Positions 33,191 through 42,737 are shown, counted from the first letter of the stretch. The stretch is 64,000 nucleotides of DNA from an uncultured Pelagibacteraceae bacterium (GCA_902582315.1 CACHRP010000004.1:1-64000); one strand, 5' to 3'. Notes: a model not told the origin generated them from the letters alone. A program made the numbers and translations.

Positions 33191-34306
33191 ATGAAAAAAT
33201 TAAGTAAATTATTACTTACCCTTTCTTTTGCTCTTTCAATAACTTCATCAGCATTTGCAGTTACAGTTGCATCTTGGGGTGGAGCATACACTGAAAGTCA
33301 AAAATTAGGATATGGTGATCCTACTGCTAAGAAACTTGGTGTACCTATTAACTGGGTGGATTATTCTGGTGGATTATCAGAAATTAAAGCACAAAAAGAA
33401 GCTGGTGCGATTACATGGGATATAATCGATGTATTTGCAATGGATACTATTACTGGATGCGACGAAGGTTTATTTGTTGAATTTGATTTTGATAAAGACT
33501 TTCCTGCTGCGCCAGACGGAACTCCAGCGAGTAAAGATTTCTTTGCTCCAATGCCAAGTAAGTGTGCTGTAGGAAATATTTTATATTCTTGGACTTACGC
33601 TTATAATACTGAAAATGTAAAAGGTACTCCAAAAACTATAAAAGATTTCTTTAACACAAAAAAATTTCCTGGAAAAAGAGCTATATACAAAAGTGCTTTA
33701 ACAAATTTAGAAATTGCTTTAGCAGCTGATGGTATTAAACCAGGAAAAGGTGGAGCAAAAATCTATGAAGCTTTAGAAACAGAAAAAGGTGTTGATAGAG
33801 CAATGAATAAGATCAAAAAACTTTGCACAGACCCTCAAGGTGGATGTGTATTTTGGTCTGCAGGTGCTCAACCACCAGAACTTTTAATGAGTGGTGAAGT
33901 AGTAATGGCAACAGGTTGGAATGGTAGATTCTTTAACGCAATCGTTGGAGAAGGTGCACCATTAAAACAAGTTTGGGATGGTCAAGGTCTTGACTATGAA
34001 TATTTTGTTTTAGTCAAAGGTGGACCAAACGAAGCTGATGCTAAAAAAGCATTAGCTGAGATGACAAGTACAGAAGGTTTAGCAGGAAGTGCTAAATATA
34101 TAGCATACGCACCTTGGAGAAAATCATCTTTAAAAATTATGGAAGCAGGTGAGCCGTGGTACAAAGACGGTAAAACAAACATGGTTCCAGAAATGCCAAC
34201 TGCACCAGGAAACACAAAAAATTACTTCCTAGTTGATCCAATTTACTGGGCCGATAATGGCACAGAGCTTGGAGAAAAATGGGAAGCAATGAAAGCTGGA
34301 CTATAA
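33191..34306 (+). CDS. ABC importer substrate-binding protein, PotD/PotF type
   Basis: 371 residues. Signal peptide (LLLTLSFALSITSSAFA), mature VTVASWGGAYTESQKLGYG. The WGGAYT motif and the two-lobed class II layout (TWDIIDVFAMD, LYSWTYAYNT, VVMATGWNGRFFNAI) place it in the polyamine/opine-type family. Four cysteines (TGCDEG, SKCAV, LCTD, GGCVF) suggest two disulfides. It has its own promoter and a terminator after it, as expected for the most abundant transporter subunit. Ligand uncertain: polyamine, opine or osmolyte. Confidence 0.88.
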   Translation: MKKLSKLLLTLSFALSITSSAFAVTVASWGGAYTESQKLGYGDPTAKKLGVPINWVDYSGGLSEIKAQKEAGAITWDIIDVFAMDTITGCDEGLFVEFDFDKDFPAAPDGTPASKDFFAPMPSKCAVGNILYSWTYAYNTENVKGTPKTIKDFFNTKKFPGKRAIYKSALTNLEIALAADGIKPGKGGAKIYEALETEKGVDRAMNKIKKLCTDPQGGCVFWSAGAQPPELLMSGEVVMATGWNGRFFNAIVGEGAPLKQVWDGQGLDYEYFVLVKGGPNEADAKKALAEMTSTEGLAGSAKYIAYAPWRKSSLKIMEAGEPWYKDGKTNMVPEMPTAPGNTKNYFLVDPIYWADNGTELGEKWEAMKAGL

Positions 34307-34342
34307 TTTAAGTTTTAAAGACTAAAATTATATAATATATTT

Positions 34343-34374
34343 AGGGCGGTTTTAATAACCGCCCTTTTTATTTT
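34343..34374 (+). terminator. Terminator/attenuator between binding protein and permeases
   Basis: AGGGCGGTT, loop TTAAT, AACCGCCCT, then TTTTATTTT running up to ATG 34375. A strong hairpin placed directly before the permease start, so it probably lowers permease expression relative to the binding protein. Confidence 0.85.
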
Positions 34375-35628
34375 ATGAGCAGTGAAACTAAACAAATATT
34401 AACTACTGACGGAATTCCTTTAGAAGTAAGCTTAAAAAAAGCAGAAAAAAAAAATAAAATAAAAGCTTTTCTTTTAGTAGCTCCATTGTTACTTTTTTTA
34501 ATAATTACTTACATTTTTCCAATAGGTGAAATGCTTTTTAGAAGCGTAGACGATCGAATGGTCACAAATATGCTTCCAAAAACATTTAAAGCAATGGAAA
34601 AATGGGATGGTAAAGAACTACCCCCAGAGGAAGTTTTCGAGGCATTTTATTTGGATTATAAATTTCTTGTTGAGAAAAAAACATTTGGAAAATTAGCCAC
34701 TCAATTAAATTACGAAAAAAATGGTTTTAAAAGTATTCTAAAAAAACTTCAACGTAAAATGAAAAAATTTGAACAAGGTAATTATAAAGAGCAAATCATG
34801 AATGTGCATAAACGTTGGGCAAATGTTGAATATTGGAGAGCTATAAAGAGAAGAGCCCCAGATATTACTTATTCAAAATATCTCAAAGCAATGGATATGT
34901 ATGAAAATGAAGATGGAAAAATATCACAAGTTTCAGAGGATAGAAGAGTTCACAGAATATTATGGCTCAGAACTTTGGAGATTGCTTTTTTTGTAACTAT
35001 ATTATGTTTTTTAATGGCGTATCCGATAGCACATTTACTAGCAACCTTACCAATGAAATATAGTAATCTATTAATGATTTGTGTTCTATTACCTTTCTGG
35101 ACTTCTTTATTAGTAAGAACCGCAAGTTGGATGATACTTTTACAACAACAAGGAATTGTAAATGATTTTTTTGTATGGATTGGCCTTGTTGGCGAGGAAA
35201 ACAGACCAGAAATGATGTATAACAAAACTGGCACTTATGTTGCGATGACCCAAATTCTATTACCTTTTATGGTGTTACCGCTTTATAGTGTTATGAAGAC
35301 AATTTCCCCAAGTTTAATGAGGGCAGGAAAATCACTTGGAGGAACTCCTTTTGTAGCTTTTTGGAAAGTTTATTTTCCTTTAACAATTCCTGGAATTGGG
35401 GCTGGCTGTTTATTGGTTTTTATACTTGCAATTGGATACTATATTACACCAGCACTTGTTGGAGGTGCCTCGGGCACTTTAATAAGCAATCAAATAGCCT
35501 TTCATATGAAAAGTACTTTAGATTGGAGTTTTGCATCTGCAATGGGTCTAATGCTTCTAACTGGAGTTCTTGTAATTTATTGGATTTATAACAAACTTGT
35601 AGGAGTAGATAATATAAAACTAGGATAA
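34375..35628 (+). CDS. potB: ABC importer permease, PotB type, with long periplasmic insert
   Basis: 417 residues. First helix about 29-49; then a charged region of about 140 residues (VDDRMVTNMLPKTF to QVSEDRRVHRIL) before the remaining five helices. Ordinary PotB has a short loop there, so this is the extended form. The ATPase-contact EAA loop is SPSLMRAGKSLGGTPFVAFW. Overall topology and 2 bp gap to the next permease gene support PotB. Confidence 0.85.
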   Translation: MSSETKQILTTDGIPLEVSLKKAEKKNKIKAFLLVAPLLLFLIITYIFPIGEMLFRSVDDRMVTNMLPKTFKAMEKWDGKELPPEEVFEAFYLDYKFLVEKKTFGKLATQLNYEKNGFKSILKKLQRKMKKFEQGNYKEQIMNVHKRWANVEYWRAIKRRAPDITYSKYLKAMDMYENEDGKISQVSEDRRVHRILWLRTLEIAFFVTILCFLMAYPIAHLLATLPMKYSNLLMICVLLPFWTSLLVRTASWMILLQQQGIVNDFFVWIGLVGEENRPEMMYNKTGTYVAMTQILLPFMVLPLYSVMKTISPSLMRAGKSLGGTPFVAFWKVYFPLTIPGIGAGCLLVFILAIGYYITPALVGGASGTLISNQIAFHMKSTLDWSFASAMGLMLLTGVLVIYWIYNKLVGVDNIKLG

Positions 35629-35630
35629 TT

Positions 35631-36485
35631 ATGGCATTACCAAAATATACAGAGACAAGATATAGAATTTGGCACTATTTTTATCTTTTTATTTGTACCT
35701 GTGTTTTTTTCTTTTTGATTGCACCTTTGTTTGTAATTTTTCCATTATCATTTAATGCAGAAGAGTTTTTAGTTTTTTCAGATGGAATGAAAAGATTAGA
35801 TCCAGATGCATTCTCACTAAGATGGTATAAGGATATGATATATGGAACTAAAAATCCTTGGGGTCTTGCAACAAAAAATAGTTTTATAATTGCAACCTTT
35901 GCCACAATAGGCTCAGTGATACTTGGAACAGTTGCAGCATTAGGGTTAAGTAGCAGACACATGCCTTATAAAGGAATAATAATGGCTACATTAATATCTC
36001 CGATGATCGTACCTTTGATTATTTCTGGTGTTGCAATATTTTTCTTTATGGCAAAAGCAGGTTTGGCTGCAACACATACAGGAATAATTTTGGCACACAT
36101 TGTTTTAGGAACTCCATTTGTAGTAATTACAGTGACTGCTACACTATCTGGTTTTGATCATAGTGTAACTAGAGCAGCATCAAGTTTGGGAAGTGATCCT
36201 GTTAATACATTTATGAAAATTACATTACCTTTGATTTTACCAGGAGTAATTTCAGGTGGTTTATTTGCCTTTGTAACTTCTTTTGATGAAGTAGTAGTTG
36301 TTTTATTCTTAGCTGGATTAGATAATACAACTATTCCAATTCAAATGTGGACAGGTCTAAGAGAACAATTAAGTCCAACTATTTTAGCGGTTGCAACATG
36401 TTTAATTGTTTTATCAACTCTGATTTTAGTAACAGCTGAACTTTTAAGAAGAAGATCAGAAAGAATTAGAGGAATAAGTAGATAA
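35631..36485 (+). CDS. potC: ABC importer permease, PotC type
   Basis: 284 residues, six helices. EAA loop FDHSVTRAASSLGSDPVNTFMKITLPLILPG; C-terminus ends LRRRSERIRGISR. Last gene of the importer. Its stop lies directly against the stop of the convergent thiolase, with no spacer. Confidence 0.9.
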   Translation: MALPKYTETRYRIWHYFYLFICTCVFFFLIAPLFVIFPLSFNAEEFLVFSDGMKRLDPDAFSLRWYKDMIYGTKNPWGLATKNSFIIATFATIGSVILGTVAALGLSSRHMPYKGIIMATLISPMIVPLIISGVAIFFFMAKAGLAATHTGIILAHIVLGTPFVVITVTATLSGFDHSVTRAASSLGSDPVNTFMKITLPLILPGVISGGLFAFVTSFDEVVVVLFLAGLDNTTIPIQMWTGLREQLSPTILAVATCLIVLSTLILVTAELLRRRSERIRGISR

Positions 36486-37610
36486 TTAATCTACCGACTC
36501 AATTACAGTAGCAATCCCCATGCCAAGACCAATACATTGAGTTGAAAGTGCATACTTTTTATTTTCTCTTCTTAGAAGATCAGCAGCTTTTCCGGTAATC
36601 CTAGCTCCTGTAGCTCCAAGTGGATGTCCTAAGGCTAATGCACCTCCATCAATGTTAACTTTCTTTTGGTCAATACCTAAATCTTTTATACAAGCTAAAG
36701 ATTGCGATGCAAAAGCCTCGTTAAGTTCAAAGATATCAATTTTATCAATTGATAAATCTGCACGCATAAGTGCTTTTTTTGATGCACCTATTGGACCAAG
36801 TCCCATGTAATCTGGATCACAACCTTCAACAGCTGTAGAAATTATTCTGCCCAATATATTAAGATTATTTTCTTTTGCGTAATTTTCTTCACAGATTATT
36901 GTTGCCGCTGCCCCATCAGTTAATGGTGAAGATGTTGCTGCGGTGACTGTTCCTTTTGTATCAAAAGCAAGTTTTAATTGATCTAATTTTTCTTGAGTAC
37001 TATTGGGTCTAATATTTCCGTCTTCTTTACATTCACCTATTGGAATTATTTCTTCAGATAACTTTCCATTTTTTTGAGCTTCATGTGCTTTATTATGACT
37101 TGATATTGCAAATTCTTGTTGCTCTTCTCTTAAAATATTAAACTTTTTAGCTACGTTTTCAGCTGTAGTACCCATTGAAAAATATACATGTGGGTTTTCT
37201 TTTTCAGTATAAGGATAAGGGACTGGGTCAAATCCAGTATTTACTCTAGACATACTTTCTACTCCACCACAAATAAAAACTTTGCCTGACCCCATTGCAA
37301 TTTTACCTGATGCTATATGGATAGCCTCCATTGAGGATCCACACCACCTGTCAACGGTCATACCTGACGTTTTAACATTCATATCCGCTAAAAAAGTAAC
37401 TAATTTTCCAATGTTGAAACATTGTTCACCAACTTGAAAAGCACAACCAACCACAATATCTTCAATATCTTCCCTATTAATTTTGCTTTTAGAAACTAAA
37501 TTTTTTACAACTTCGGACAATAAATTTACTGGCTTAACATCAATAAGTGCACCCTTCCTTGCCATAGTGAAGGGCGAACGAGCATATCCAACAATAACAG
37601 GTTTAAACAT
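36486..37610 (-). CDS. Thiolase (acetyl-CoA C-acyltransferase)
   Basis: 374 residues. Active-site Cys in TVDRWCGSSMEAIHIASG (about 90), NEAFASQS, the His block GGALALGHPLGATGARI and second Cys in STQCIGLGMGIATVIE. FadA-type in pattern. Works in beta-oxidation, or with acetoacetyl-CoA synthetase (28 kb). The matching hydratase/dehydrogenase is probably the FadN-type protein at 49.6 kb. It is the downstream-most gene of the minus-strand run. Confidence 0.92.
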   Translation of the reverse strand: MFKPVIVGYARSPFTMARKGALIDVKPVNLLSEVVKNLVSKSKINREDIEDIVVGCAFQVGEQCFNIGKLVTFLADMNVKTSGMTVDRWCGSSMEAIHIASGKIAMGSGKVFICGGVESMSRVNTGFDPVPYPYTEKENPHVYFSMGTTAENVAKKFNILREEQQEFAISSHNKAHEAQKNGKLSEEIIPIGECKEDGNIRPNSTQEKLDQLKLAFDTKGTVTAATSSPLTDGAAATIICEENYAKENNLNILGRIISTAVEGCDPDYMGLGPIGASKKALMRADLSIDKIDIFELNEAFASQSLACIKDLGIDQKKVNIDGGALALGHPLGATGARITGKAADLLRRENKKYALSTQCIGLGMGIATVIESVD

Positions 37611-37628
37611 ATTTATATGTATATATAT

Positions 37629-38792
37629 TTATTTAGGAAATGGCAAAGAGGTAATAGTACCTTTTACTAATTTGCCGTCTAAGGTTTCTACTAAAACTTT
37701 TTGATTTTCTTTCCAATAATCTTTTGAAATCATTGAAAGACCTATATTTTTTTTTATTCTTGGTGAAAAAATTCCAGATGTAATTCTTCCAATAATTTTT
37801 TTATTTAGTGAAAGAACTGGTAAAAGCTTACCATTAGGTTTATAGGGTTTTCCACCAAACATGACCCCTCGCATTTTTTGCTTTAATCCACTTTTTTTAA
37901 TTTTTTCAAGAGCTTTTTTTCCAATAAAATCATGATCATCAAATTTACAATATTTTTCTAAATTACATTCGTAAGGATTGTTTTCTTTAGTAAAATCGTT
38001 TCCATATGACATTAACCCGCCTTCTATTCTATCTATAAGATTGGGACATCCTGGTGAAATATTAAATTTTTTTCCAACTTTCCAAATTGTATCCCAAAGA
38101 TTTTCTCCCAAGTCTTTACTATCAAAATATTTTTCGAAACCTTTAAAGTAAATTTCAAAACCATCTTGTTTACTATAGCCTGACCTTGCTATTATTTGTT
38201 TCGTTCCCATAAAGTCAAATATTCTAAAATTGAAAAATTTTATTTTTCTGATTTCTTCTCCAAAAATGGATACAAGTAAATCTTCAGATTTTGGTCCTTG
38301 TACTGCTAATGGATAAACATCTGGTTCTTTTATTTTAACATCTAAACCTAGTCCAATTGCAATACCATTGGCCCAGAGCAATATATCAGAGTCAGCAATA
38401 GATATCCAAAACATGTCATCATCTAATTTAAGAAGAACAGGATCATTAATCATACCTCCTTTTTCATTTAAGATTGGAATATAAAAACATTTTCCAGTTT
38501 GCATTTTTTTTAATGGCCTTGGTGTCAACTTTTGAATAAGTTTAAATGCATCTTTGCCAGATATTTGAACCTGCCTTTGACAAGAAACATCCCATAGCTG
38601 AACATGTTTGCTTAAATGCCAATAATCTTGCTCGACGGTTTTTCTAAAACCCTTTGGTAAGAGCATATGATTGACAACTGTAAAATCTGATACACCTAAC
38701 TTCTCAACTTTATCGGTAAAAGGTGTACGTCTTATACGTCTTGACATATTTAATTTGATATTTTTTGATTGATGAACAGACGTTTTTTTCAT
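37629..38792 (-). CDS. DmdA-like THF-dependent demethylase (GcvT fold)
   Basis: About 387 residues. The pattern closely follows DMSP demethylase DmdA: SRRIRRTPFTDKVEKLGV, WDVSCQRQVQISG, GGMINDPVLLKL, SIADSDILLW, LAVQGPKSE, ARSGYSKQDGFEIY, CPNLIDRIEGGLMSYGND, TKENNPYEC. DmdA moves a methyl group from dimethylsulfoniopropionate to tetrahydrofolate. SAR11 genomes can carry several DmdA-like clades, so the substrate may be DMSP or another methylated compound. The track start (38825) runs out of frame over the end of the previous gene; ATG 38792, 4 bp after that gene's stop, is more likely; 38747 is also possible. Confidence 0.75.
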   Translation of the reverse strand: MKKTSVHQSKNIKLNMSRRIRRTPFTDKVEKLGVSDFTVVNHMLLPKGFRKTVEQDYWHLSKHVQLWDVSCQRQVQISGKDAFKLIQKLTPRPLKKMQTGKCFYIPILNEKGGMINDPVLLKLDDDMFWISIADSDILLWANGIAIGLGLDVKIKEPDVYPLAVQGPKSEDLLVSIFGEEIRKIKFFNFRIFDFMGTKQIIARSGYSKQDGFEIYFKGFEKYFDSKDLGENLWDTIWKVGKKFNISPGCPNLIDRIEGGLMSYGNDFTKENNPYECNLEKYCKFDDHDFIGKKALEKIKKSGLKQKMRGVMFGGKPYKPNGKLLPVLSLNKKIIGRITSGIFSPRIKKNIGLSMISKDYWKENQKVLVETLDGKLVKGTITSLPFPK

Positions 38793-38796
38793 TAAT

Positions 38797-39132
38797 TTAT
38801 TTTGACCACCAAACAGAATACCCATTTGGAGCGATTATAACAGGTATATGATATTTTTTCTTAGGATTTTTCATATGAAACTTGATTACGATTTCTGTAA
38901 CATTAGTTTTTTTTTTATAATAATTTTGTAGATTAAAAATAATTTCATATTTTAATGAAGAGTCTTTTTTTGTTATAGAAAATTGTTTAAAAATTCTGCC
39001 ATTTTTATCTGTCTTAGATTGAAAAATTTTTCTTCTTGATCCATTTTTTTTTATTTGATTTAAAATTACTTTTACGCCTGATGCATGTGAGCCATCTGTT
39101 GAACTTAATAAGTGTGATGAAACTATTGCCAT
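38797..39132 (-). CDS. Transthyretin/5-hydroxyisourate hydrolase-like protein, altered C-terminus
   Basis: 111 residues, the usual size. N-terminal block IVSSHLLSSTDGSHASGVKVIL holds the conserved His; GRIFKQF holds the Arg; KYHIPVIIAPNGYSVWWSK holds the second His. True HIU hydrolases end in YRGS, which is part of the active site; here the last four residues are WWSK. The fold is clear but the reaction is probably not urate catabolism, and no other purine-degradation gene is nearby. Encoded between a TPP enzyme and the DmdA-like gene, 3 and 4 bp from each. Confidence 0.75.
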   Translation of the reverse strand: MAIVSSHLLSSTDGSHASGVKVILNQIKKNGSRRKIFQSKTDKNGRIFKQFSITKKDSSLKYEIIFNLQNYYKKKTNVTEIVIKFHMKNPKKKYHIPVIIAPNGYSVWWSK

Positions 39133-39135
39133 TGA

Positions 39136-40878
39136 TTATTCAATTGATGCTTTATCTCTTTTATTACTTACTGCAGCCACAATCGGGCTGATAACCCCTT
39201 TAGCTTTAACGTTTACACATGCAGTTTTTCCACTTTCCAAAGCTCTTTTAAGTGCTGGTGCAAGCTCTTCTCTTTTAAGGACAAGCTCACCATGACCTCC
39301 AAATCCTTCGAATATTTTATGAAAAGGAATATCTCTAAAATCAGTTGCAAAATGTTTTCCACTTTCAAACAGTCTTTCTTGTTGTTGAGAAATACAATCT
39401 AATCCTCCATTATTATCTATTACAACAACTATCGGCTTATTTTCTTGAAAAGCTGCTTCAATAGATAAGCCTCCAGATAAAAAAGCCCCATCGCCACTTA
39501 TCAATACTACATTTGATTTTGGATTTAGATTTTTTGCAGAAAGTGCAAACGGAACCCCGACACCGAGCATACTAAAAGTTCCGGGATGTAAAATACCACC
39601 AAGTTTTTTTCCTTTATGACCAGCAATATTAATTGCTATCTCAGACCAAAAATGAGTATTTCCACCATCTATCACCAACCAATCATTATCCTTCATTGCA
39701 TCTTGTACATCTAAAGCTAATTGGAGAGGATGAATTTTACCACCGTTTTTTTTTGCTTCTATTGTTTCTTTTTCAAGATCTTTTAAAGATTTATCAATCC
39801 ATTTCTTTTTTTCTGATATGTTTTGCTCAATCCATTTATTGTCTAAATTCCATTTATTATTTACTTTTAATTTACTTAAAGTATCCAAAAATACCCCTGG
39901 ATCACACAGCATATTAATATCTGCAGCTCTATTTAATTCGATTTCTTCATGAGATCCATTTATACAAATAATTTTTGTAGATTTAGGAAATAGTGGGGGA
40001 TTCCCAAAATTCATCTGATTGTCAAGTCTTGTTCCAACCATTATAATTAAGTCTGATTCATCAAACGCAAATTTTGAAGGGGGATATTGGTGTATATCTG
40101 CCAATCCCATGTAAGATTTAGCTTCCTCCCCTAAAAGTTTTTGATGGTATGGAACATTAAAAATTGGAATATTTAAATTTTGACCTGCAGCTTCTAATTT
40201 CTTCTCAGAACCTGACCACCAGACACCATGGCCACCAATAAGCATTGGTTTTTTAGAATTCGAAGCTAATTTTAAAACTTCACTCATTTGATTGGGATCT
40301 GGCCAAGCAATATTTTTTATTTTTTTTGATTGAGAAAAAGGTCTTTCCTCTAATCCTGCGTTTTCAGGAAAAGATGAAAACATGATATCCACTGGGACAC
40401 TTAAGTGAACTGCTCCTGGGTAACCGTTTGTTGCTATTAAATAAGCTTTATCTACAAATTCACGAATTCTATTTCCATCAGTAATACTTGCGCTATATTT
40501 TGTTAATGGTTCAGCAATTTTTACATCATCAATTTCTTTAAATCCTCCCGCTCCTTGTCTTCTTAAACTACTTGATCCAGTGATAAAAATCACTGGAGAT
40601 CTTTCTCCCCACGCTTCCATCATAGATGGCACAGCATTTGCAAATCCCTCTGGCCCGACTAAACATACAGTAGGTTTTCTTGTAATTCTTGTGTGTCCAT
40701 CAGCAAGGTGTCCTGCAATCTGTTCATGTGGACAATTTATTACATCTATCTGACATTCCATTAATCCTTCTAAAGCAGGATTACAGAAACCACCTGATAA
40801 AGTGAAAACATTTTCTATGCCTTTGTCCCTTAAAGCTCTTGCAATTAGAGACCCACCTCTTATTTTTTTTTCTGACAT
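39136..40878 (-). CDS. Thiamine-diphosphate enzyme, acetolactate synthase-like
   Basis: 580 residues with three TPP domains. N-terminal catalytic Glu in CPHEQIAGHLADGHTR; central domain about 195-330; C-terminal TPP site GDGAFLSGGLSIEAAFQENKP...NNGG. The family includes acetolactate synthase, glyoxylate carboligase and 2-hydroxyacyl-CoA lyase. A 2-hydroxyacid dehydrogenase gene lies next to it, so a 2-oxoacid substrate is plausible. A biosynthetic acetolactate synthase is unlikely, as no small subunit gene is adjacent. Confidence 0.82.
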   Translation of the reverse strand: MSEKKIRGGSLIARALRDKGIENVFTLSGGFCNPALEGLMECQIDVINCPHEQIAGHLADGHTRITRKPTVCLVGPEGFANAVPSMMEAWGERSPVIFITGSSSLRRQGAGGFKEIDDVKIAEPLTKYSASITDGNRIREFVDKAYLIATNGYPGAVHLSVPVDIMFSSFPENAGLEERPFSQSKKIKNIAWPDPNQMSEVLKLASNSKKPMLIGGHGVWWSGSEKKLEAAGQNLNIPIFNVPYHQKLLGEEAKSYMGLADIHQYPPSKFAFDESDLIIMVGTRLDNQMNFGNPPLFPKSTKIICINGSHEEIELNRAADINMLCDPGVFLDTLSKLKVNNKWNLDNKWIEQNISEKKKWIDKSLKDLEKETIEAKKNGGKIHPLQLALDVQDAMKDNDWLVIDGGNTHFWSEIAINIAGHKGKKLGGILHPGTFSMLGVGVPFALSAKNLNPKSNVVLISGDGAFLSGGLSIEAAFQENKPIVVVIDNNGGLDCISQQQERLFESGKHFATDFRDIPFHKIFEGFGGHGELVLKREELAPALKRALESGKTACVNVKAKGVISPIVAAVSNKRDKASIE

Positions 40879-40879
40879 T

Positions 40880-42037
40880 TTAATATTTAAATTCTCTTAT
40901 AAATCTCTCAGCTATAATATCCGAAGATATATCTTTTATATCATTTAAACCTACTAATCCCAAGGCCGTACTAACTTCCTCTTTAATTATATCGACTATT
41001 CTTTTCAATCCTTTAGCCCCGTCAGCTCCAATACCATACATCAAAGGTCTACCAACCATTGTGAAATCGGCTCCAAGAGCTAAAGCTCTTACAATATCAC
41101 TACCGCCTCTAATACCACTATCAAATATGATTGGAAAATCTTTTCCTAAAGAATTTCTTATCAAAGGAAGTACTTCAATTGATGCTGTTGCACTATCTAA
41201 TTGTCTTCCACCATGATTTGAAACTTGTATAGCATCAGCTCCTTCTTCTTTAATTTTAACAGCATCCTCAGGAGACATTACGCCTTTTATAATTAGTTTT
41301 CCTTTCCATTTTTCTCTCACTCTTTTTAATGTATTCCAATCAGTAGATCCTCTACTTTCACTTCTATTAAATTTGTTCCCACGCTTCGATGTTTCATAAT
41401 TCATTGGCTTAGGAATTCCATATAGAAGTGTGCTTATTGACCAAAGTGGATGTGTAGCAAAATCAAAAAATTGTTTTGGGCCTAAATTAAACGGTACAGT
41501 AAAACCATTCTTATTATCTTTAGCTCTTCTAAATTGTATAGGTACATCAACAGTAAGAATTGCTATTTTATAACCTTTTTGATGGGCTCTATCTAAAAGC
41601 TCCATTAGAAATTCTTCATCTTGAAAGTTATATAATTGCAACCAACAATTTCCTTTAGAAAGATCAAACATTTTTTCTAATGATGTTGATGACGCCATCG
41701 ATACACATATTGGCACATTGTTGTTAACGCTCTCTTGCGCTAACATTACATCTGCACCAGGCCAAGTTAAATTACACATTCCCATTGGTGCAAAACCAAA
41801 TGGTTGATCGTATTCAGAGCCTAAAAAACTTTTATTAATTTTTCTTTTTTCCACATTTCTGAGAACACGAGGTTGAAGTCTAATCTGATCTAGCGCTTTA
41901 CTATTGTTTTCGCATAATTTTTCGTCTCCAGAAGCTCCATCCACAAAATCAAACATCATTCTTGGCATTCTTTTTCTTGCTAAATTACGAGCATCTTCAA
42001 CACTATGAATTCTTTTGCTTGGAAAAATATTACTCAT
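40880..42037 (-). CDS. FMN-dependent L-2-hydroxyacid dehydrogenase (LldD family)
   Basis: 385 residues. RMPRMMFDFVDGASGDE at the start, FAPMGMCNLTWPGAD, LQLYNFQD, KGVMSPEDA, and the active-site block SNHGGRQLDSATASIEVLP followed by DSGIRGGSDIVRALALGADFTMVGRP. His and Arg for substrate binding are in place. Oxidises lactate-like 2-hydroxyacids to 2-oxoacids at the membrane. It precedes the TPP enzyme by 1 bp, suggesting oxidation followed by C-C cleavage or ligation. Confidence 0.9.
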   Translation of the reverse strand: MSNIFPSKRIHSVEDARNLARKRMPRMMFDFVDGASGDEKLCENNSKALDQIRLQPRVLRNVEKRKINKSFLGSEYDQPFGFAPMGMCNLTWPGADVMLAQESVNNNVPICVSMASSTSLEKMFDLSKGNCWLQLYNFQDEEFLMELLDRAHQKGYKIAILTVDVPIQFRRAKDNKNGFTVPFNLGPKQFFDFATHPLWSISTLLYGIPKPMNYETSKRGNKFNRSESRGSTDWNTLKRVREKWKGKLIIKGVMSPEDAVKIKEEGADAIQVSNHGGRQLDSATASIEVLPLIRNSLGKDFPIIFDSGIRGGSDIVRALALGADFTMVGRPLMYGIGADGAKGLKRIVDIIKEEVSTALGLVGLNDIKDISSDIIAERFIREFKY

Positions 42038-42728
42038 TCGTTTTTTTTATATGATCATTTAATACAATTCTATTATTATTATCATCAATAAAATATGCAT
42101 TTCTATTTTTGTTTGAAGAACAAACAGAAGTTGGTTTACCGTTTATGAATAGAACAGCAACACCATCATCAATAGCTATACCAGAAGGTATTTTTTTATT
42201 CTTAATACTTAATTCAAATTCATAAATTCTATTTTTTTCAGCCGCATGAGGCGTACAACTTCCTGATATAAAATTCATTCCTCTAAGGGGTTTATATCCA
42301 TCTCCTAGAGAATCTGTAAATATCCATTCAAACCAACAAACAGCACCAGCGCTAACACCTGATAAAATAATTCCTGAGTTATAAGCTTTTTCAAAATATT
42401 TATACAATTTATTTGCCTGCCATAAATCTAGCATGAAGTTGGTATTTCCTCCTCCAACATAAATTATATCTTGATCCATTATCCAATTTGAGAAACCTTT
42501 TACTTTTGAACAAAGTTCAAAATGAGATAGTTCAAGATTATATTTTTTTAATTCTTCATAATATAAATTAATTTTATTTAAATTATCTTTGCTTGCTGTA
42601 GGTAAAAATCCAAATTTAATTTTTCTATCGATTATTTGATTAATTATAAATTCATCTAAAAATTTGTCTGTTTGGTGTGTGAACCCGCCACCGCCGATAG
42701 ATATAATTTTTTTATCAACAATATCCAT
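42030..42728 (-). CDS. Peptidase E (S51 family)
   Basis: 232 residues. IISIGGGGFTH at the start, IIYVGGGNTNFMLDLW, and the nucleophile block SGVSAGAVCWFEW (Ser about 126) with TPHAAEKNR. Members cleave alpha-aspartyl dipeptides or related isopeptide bonds. It overlaps the LldD-like gene by 8 bp, so it is in the operon; it may release an amino acid from the imported compound. Confidence 0.85.
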   Translation of the reverse strand: MDIVDKKIISIGGGGFTHQTDKFLDEFIINQIIDRKIKFGFLPTASKDNLNKINLYYEELKKYNLELSHFELCSKVKGFSNWIMDQDIIYVGGGNTNFMLDLWQANKLYKYFEKAYNSGIILSGVSAGAVCWFEWIFTDSLGDGYKPLRGMNFISGSCTPHAAEKNRIYEFELSIKNKKIPSGIAIDDGVAVLFINGKPTSVCSSNKNRNAYFIDDNNNRIVLNDHIKKTNE

Positions 42729-42737
42729 TTAGAGAAA

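Noticed and set aside
38793-38825. ATG 38825 as start of the DmdA-like gene
   Set aside because: These codons are an out-of-frame reading of the conserved C-terminus of the TTR-like gene; DmdA proteins begin only a few residues before SRR.
39136-40878. Biosynthetic acetolactate synthase (ilvB/ilvI)
   Set aside because: No regulatory small subunit is adjacent and the gene sits in a catabolic operon with a hydroxyacid dehydrogenase and GcvT-fold proteins.
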